From DASYKS01 sp031404815 (GTDB lineage Bacteria > Acidobacteriota > Thermoanaerobaculia > Multivoradales > UBA5704), in contig JANNIH010000152.1 of the NCBI GenBank assembly GCA_031404815.1, positions 15,392 to 79,391 on the forward strand: 64,000 bases of DNA, in the 5' to 3' direction. The notes below the pieces were generated by a model. The model did not search any database and was not told the origin of the DNA. It was given only the letters and a program-made list of their open reading frames with translations. Shown piece after piece: positions 61,914 to 64,000 of this stretch (position 1 is its first letter; each line of letters starts with the position of its first letter). A program made the position numbers and the translations under genes.

Positions 61914-62452
61914 TTAAGCGGCTAGTCCTGCCTGCGTGGCCGGGCTGATCGCCAACCGCCCAGCTCGGACAAACGGCAACCCAGGAGGAAAACTTCCCCG
62001 AGGAAACCGAGCCAGCCGATCGCCGGCCCTCAGGTATTCGGCCGCTTCTCGAAAGGCCCTCACAAACCAGGCGTAAGCGCTCTTCATCTCGGTTCGGACC
62101 CGCTTGCTGGCGGCGTGGACGAGCGGCGCGGGTGACTTCTTGGTCTTCCCTGGCTGAGAGAACGGCTGCTGCCGGAGGATCGCGGCGACGCCAAGAGGCT
62201 CGATTCCCGTTTCGGCTCGGCGAGCGGCGGCTTGGGCGATGATCGCCTCGATCAACCCTGCGATCCGCTCGCGGTACTGCTCCCCCGCCAGATCTCACCA
62301 GCAAGGCAAGGGAGAGAGAGTCACAACCTCTGTCTCCGCGAACTGCCGAGCACCGAACTCTTTGCCGCGCTGGCGCGCCTCCCATTCCCGTGTGCGATCG
62401 AACCAGGTCCCCTCGATCGGCTCGCCGGTGAGCCTAATCCAGCAACCTAGAT
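61914..62452 (-). pseudogene. Relic of a RAYT-type (Y1/IS200-like) REP-associated transposase
   Basis: Reading the minus strand from about 62440 gives CWIRLTGEPIEGTWFDRTRE and VTLSPLPCW, then a TGA at 62295-62297, then DLAGEQYRERIAGLIEAI and SPAPLVHAASKRVRTEMKSA in the same frame. It ends with RAGDRLARFPRGSFPPGLPF. These are characteristic C-terminal blocks of RAYT transposases. The N-terminal catalytic HUH and Tyr region is missing; a REP-like inverted repeat sits exactly at the broken upstream end. The gene is inactivated by truncation and a nonsense codon. Confidence 0.7.
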
Positions 62453-62454
62453 TT

Positions 62455-62540
62455 TGGAGTGCGGCGACGCGTCGCCGCTTTTGCCAGGATTCTTACCATC
62501 ATGCCTGGCGTCCAAAGCGCCGACACGTCGGCGCACTCCA
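62455..62540. repeat. REP-like inverted repeat unit with inner palindromes
   Basis: The 27-base arm 62455-62481 (TGGAGTGCGGCGACGCGTCG and onward) is the reverse complement of 62514-62540 except at three positions. Each arm is itself a palindrome around GCGACGCGTCGC or CCGACACGTCGG. The changes between arms are compensatory, keeping each inner hairpin paired. Such units are spread by RAYT transposases, and a RAYT relic adjoins it. Confidence 0.75.
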
Positions 62541-62600
62541 CAGGGCGATCCCCGGAATAGGTGCTGCCACCCGGTGCCGGGCTTTTTGCGACCAGGCACG

Positions 62601-62810
62601 CTACGCTGCCTGACCGGTCTCGGAGCGGGGCAGGCGTGGAGTGTGCCGCACCGGGATCCTGCCAGCGGCCACCTCGCGAGCGCGCAGTTGCTCGCACAAG
62701 GCATGAAGGTCCCCAGCGACGGCATCGACGATCCGTTCGCGTGCGGCACGGACCTCGGCGACGATCGGATCAACCCACGGGGTTTGCAAATCTTCAAGGG
62801 GCATCGACAT
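62601..62810 (-). CDS. Putative antitoxin partner of the PIN-domain gene
   Basis: 69 residues: MSMPLEDLQTPWVDPIVAEV, then RAARERIVDAVAGDLHALCE and QLRAREVAAG. The WVDPIVxEVRxxRExxxxxxxxDLxAL pattern is common in small proteins encoded next to VapC-like toxins. It lies downstream of, and overlaps by 17 bases, the PIN gene, the reverse of the usual antitoxin-first order. A second ATG two codons in is equally possible. The function as antitoxin is inferred from pairing and size. Confidence 0.65.
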   Translation of the reverse strand: MSMPLEDLQTPWVDPIVAEVRAARERIVDAVAGDLHALCEQLRAREVAAGRIPVRHTPRLPRSETGQAA

Positions 62811-63291
62811 ACGAGGATTCCTCTCCCATCAGTTCGTCGGGTGTGCATAGGATCGGCGCCTCGTAGCCAGCCGAGCGACACGCTGCTTCGACAAGCGGGC
62901 GCTTTTCCGCATTGGCGATATGCGCCGAATTCCAGGTCAGAAGGTAAGACACGCCCTGGGTCGCGGCGATCGCGATGTGCAGCGCATCCGCTCGAGCCTT
63001 TGAGGGAAGGGCGGCATCCCTCAAGAGCGAAAGGGCGAGTACCTCAGCCTCGGTAGTGGTCGCGAGCGATCGCAGCTCCTCTAGAAAGTCCGCTCGTCGC
63101 GCAGCGGCCACGGGATCGCCATCGGCGCACTCCAGGTGTACAAGTTCCGAGACCACCACTTCGAAAGAGCTGCGGCGGCGACGCCACCATTCCTGCGTAA
63201 GCTGCTGTCGCCCCGCCACGATCAGGTCCCGGGAAGGCCGAGCTGTAAGATAACTGACGACCGATGTCTCCAAGTACACGAGAACAGCCAT
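62794..63291 (-). CDS. PIN-domain toxin (VapC-like)
   Basis: 165 residues from the ATG at 63289-63291; a start six codons upstream is possible. PIN features are VLVYLETSVVSYLTARPSRD with an initial Glu replacing the usual first Asp (YLETS, a known variant), VVVSELVHLECADGD and the acidic pair in SKARADALHIAIAATQG and LLTWNSAHIAN. The family cleaves RNA with Mg2+, normally restrained by its antitoxin. It heads a two-gene unit with the small protein at 62601, in a zone of mobile-element debris. Confidence 0.85.
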   Translation of the reverse strand: MAVLVYLETSVVSYLTARPSRDLIVAGRQQLTQEWWRRRRSSFEVVVSELVHLECADGDPVAAARRADFLEELRSLATTTEAEVLALSLLRDAALPSKARADALHIAIAATQGVSYLLTWNSAHIANAEKRPLVEAACRSAGYEAPILCTPDELMGEESSYVDAP

Positions 63292-63850
63292 GGCCAAAGT
63301 GTACTCCAAGGCACGATCGGCATTGCGGCCGCCGGGCGTCTAACGCTGGGATGGGGCACGCCGCAGGTTAAGGTGGCACCTGTCTGGATCTTCCGGGCCG
63401 GGCCATTTCGGCAGCCGGGCATCTCAAAAGCCCTGCCAGGCGGGGCGTATCGAGCCAACCTACAGAAAACGTGCGACTTGGGCTCGCGCGCTGAAGATCT
63501 CGGTAACGGCTCGACCCGGCAAAAGATTTTGCGGGCAACCGGGTAATTTCTGCCAAATCGCGTGGAAAGCATTGATTGTGCGGGGTTTACCAAAGTGTCA
63601 AAAGATTTGGACAGGCGCGCAATCCTTTTGCGGGCGCCGAGCGCCGGAATAGGTGCGCGCCGGAATAGGTGCCAGCCTAACCTGAGGACGAGACTGATCC
63701 TCGTGCGACAAATGTCGTTAGCCACGAGGATGCCCCCAGCAGGCGTAGGTTTTAGCCAGAGCTAGGGACCAGGAAGGAGCCGATTTAGCCAGGTAAGGGA
63801 CCGTCCAAATGTGGTAGGCGCTTGCCATCTGCTTAGCAGGAGGTGAGGAA
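63292..63850. other. Non-coding stretch with repeat copies leading into an insertion element
   Basis: No gene is supported in these 559 bases. Two similar segments, GCAAAAGATTTTGCGGGC near 63521 and CAATCCTTTTGCGGGC near 63620, recur, and a GGAATAGGTGCGCGCC fragment precedes the repeat copy at 63662. The last 100 bases belong to the terminal region of the IS21-type element. Confidence 0.4.
63662..63712. repeat. Second copy of the 51-bp direct repeat
   Basis: Bases 63662-63712 repeat 61679-61729 with two mismatches, in the same orientation, 1983 bases apart. The two copies bracket the RAYT relic, the REP-like unit and the PIN toxin-antitoxin pair. Confidence 0.7.
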
Positions 63851-64000
63851 ATGGCCTATCGGGAGGTCCACGTGGTCGAAGTGAAAGAGGTTCTTCGGTT
63901 GTGGAGCGCGGGCGAGGCTCAGCGGTCGATTTCTCGCCGTACGGGAGTGGACCGCAAGACGGTCCGTCGGTACATCAAAGCGGCCCACCAGGCGGGGTGC
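63741..64000 (+). mobile_element. Left end of an IS21-type insertion sequence (cut by window edge)
   Basis: Two related direct repeats, TTTAGCCAGAGCTAGGGACC at 63751-63770 and TTTAGCCAGGTAAGGGACC at 63784-63802, precede the transposase gene. Multiple short terminal repeats of this kind are typical of IS21 ends. The outer boundary is not exact; it may lie between 63713 and 63750. The rest of the element is outside the window. Confidence 0.6.
63851..64000 (+). CDS. IS21-family transposase IstA-like (N-terminal 50 residues only)
   Basis: The ATG at 63851 follows AGGAGGTGAGG. The visible part reads MAYREVHVVEVKEVLRLWSA, then GEAQRSISRRTGVDRKTVRR and YIKAAHQAG. This is the N-terminal helix-turn-helix of IS21-type transposases, which bind the terminal repeats just upstream. 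The catalytic DDE domain and the helper ATPase IstB should lie beyond the window edge. Confidence 0.82.
   Translation, partial: MAYREVHVVEVKEVLRLWSAGEAQRSISRRTGVDRKTVRRYIKAAHQAGC

Overview
The window is a high-G+C bacterial chromosome segment with no phage, plasmid or rRNA/tRNA signal. The protein set suggests an Acidobacteriota member close to the Thermoanaerobaculia. The indicators are very large secreted proteins built from PD40 or ELWxxDGT repeats, a DUF3857/transglutaminase/TPR protein of about 1430 residues, REC-DUF4388 and sulfatase-TPR proteins, a short GG-type RiPP precursor, and a recurring C-terminal module beginning TPCRxxDSR. This placement is inferred from protein character only; no marker gene was tested.

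Layout. 0-6.6 kb: end of a secreted sugar-dehydrogenase/PKD protein, a decayed VapBC locus lying between two copies of the same gene 3' end, an orphan Cys-rich RiPP precursor, a degenerate 21-bp periodic array, an AAA/DUF4143 ATPase with two operator-like palindromes, and a NAD-kinase-like/SPFH pair. 6.6-21.2 kb: a PD40 repeat protein, a three-gene nucleotide-sugar/glycosyltransferase operon, REC-DUF4388, sulfatase-TPR, RtcB and an S41-type peptidase. 21.2-27.3 kb: Vsr, a C5-cytosine methyltransferase, a REC-domain protein and a MORC/MutL-like ATPase fused to a histidine-kinase-like module; I read this as a candidate methylation-linked defence locus run by a two-component relay. 27.5-27.9 kb: a second 21-bp array. 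28-54.6 kb: core-like genes, comprising an ELWxxDGT protein, two Cys-rich secreted proteins, UbiB, AhcY, MetK, a SNF2/SWIM pair, a DUF84/TrmH pair with interlocked starts, the transglutaminase-TPR giant, a CASTOR/POLLUX-type channel, and a three-subunit molybdenum hydroxylase whose FAD subunit carries the extra cysteine loop of 4-hydroxybenzoyl-CoA reductase.

At about 54.59 kb base composition drops sharply. The next 6.7 kb (to about 61.3 kb) is a six-gene minus-strand operon of clearly lower G+C: a membrane-anchored NMT1/SsuA-type binding protein, a methyltransferase, a NitT/TauT-type permease, its ATPase, a sulfotransferase-like protein and an arginase-family ureohydrolase. Its junctions overlap or are tight, so it looks like one transferred unit, perhaps for capture and modification of a guanidino or sulfonated compound. 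From 61.4 kb to the end is a mobile-DNA graveyard: short direct repeats, a RAYT relic with an in-frame stop, a REP-like inverted repeat, a toxin-first PIN module and the start of an IS21-type element cut by the window edge.

The strongest candidates for something undescribed are the Vsr/methyltransferase/REC/MORC-kinase locus, the low-G+C ABC/ureohydrolase/sulfotransferase operon, the paired 21-bp arrays and the orphan RiPP precursor. All functional statements come from reading motifs; no database search was run.
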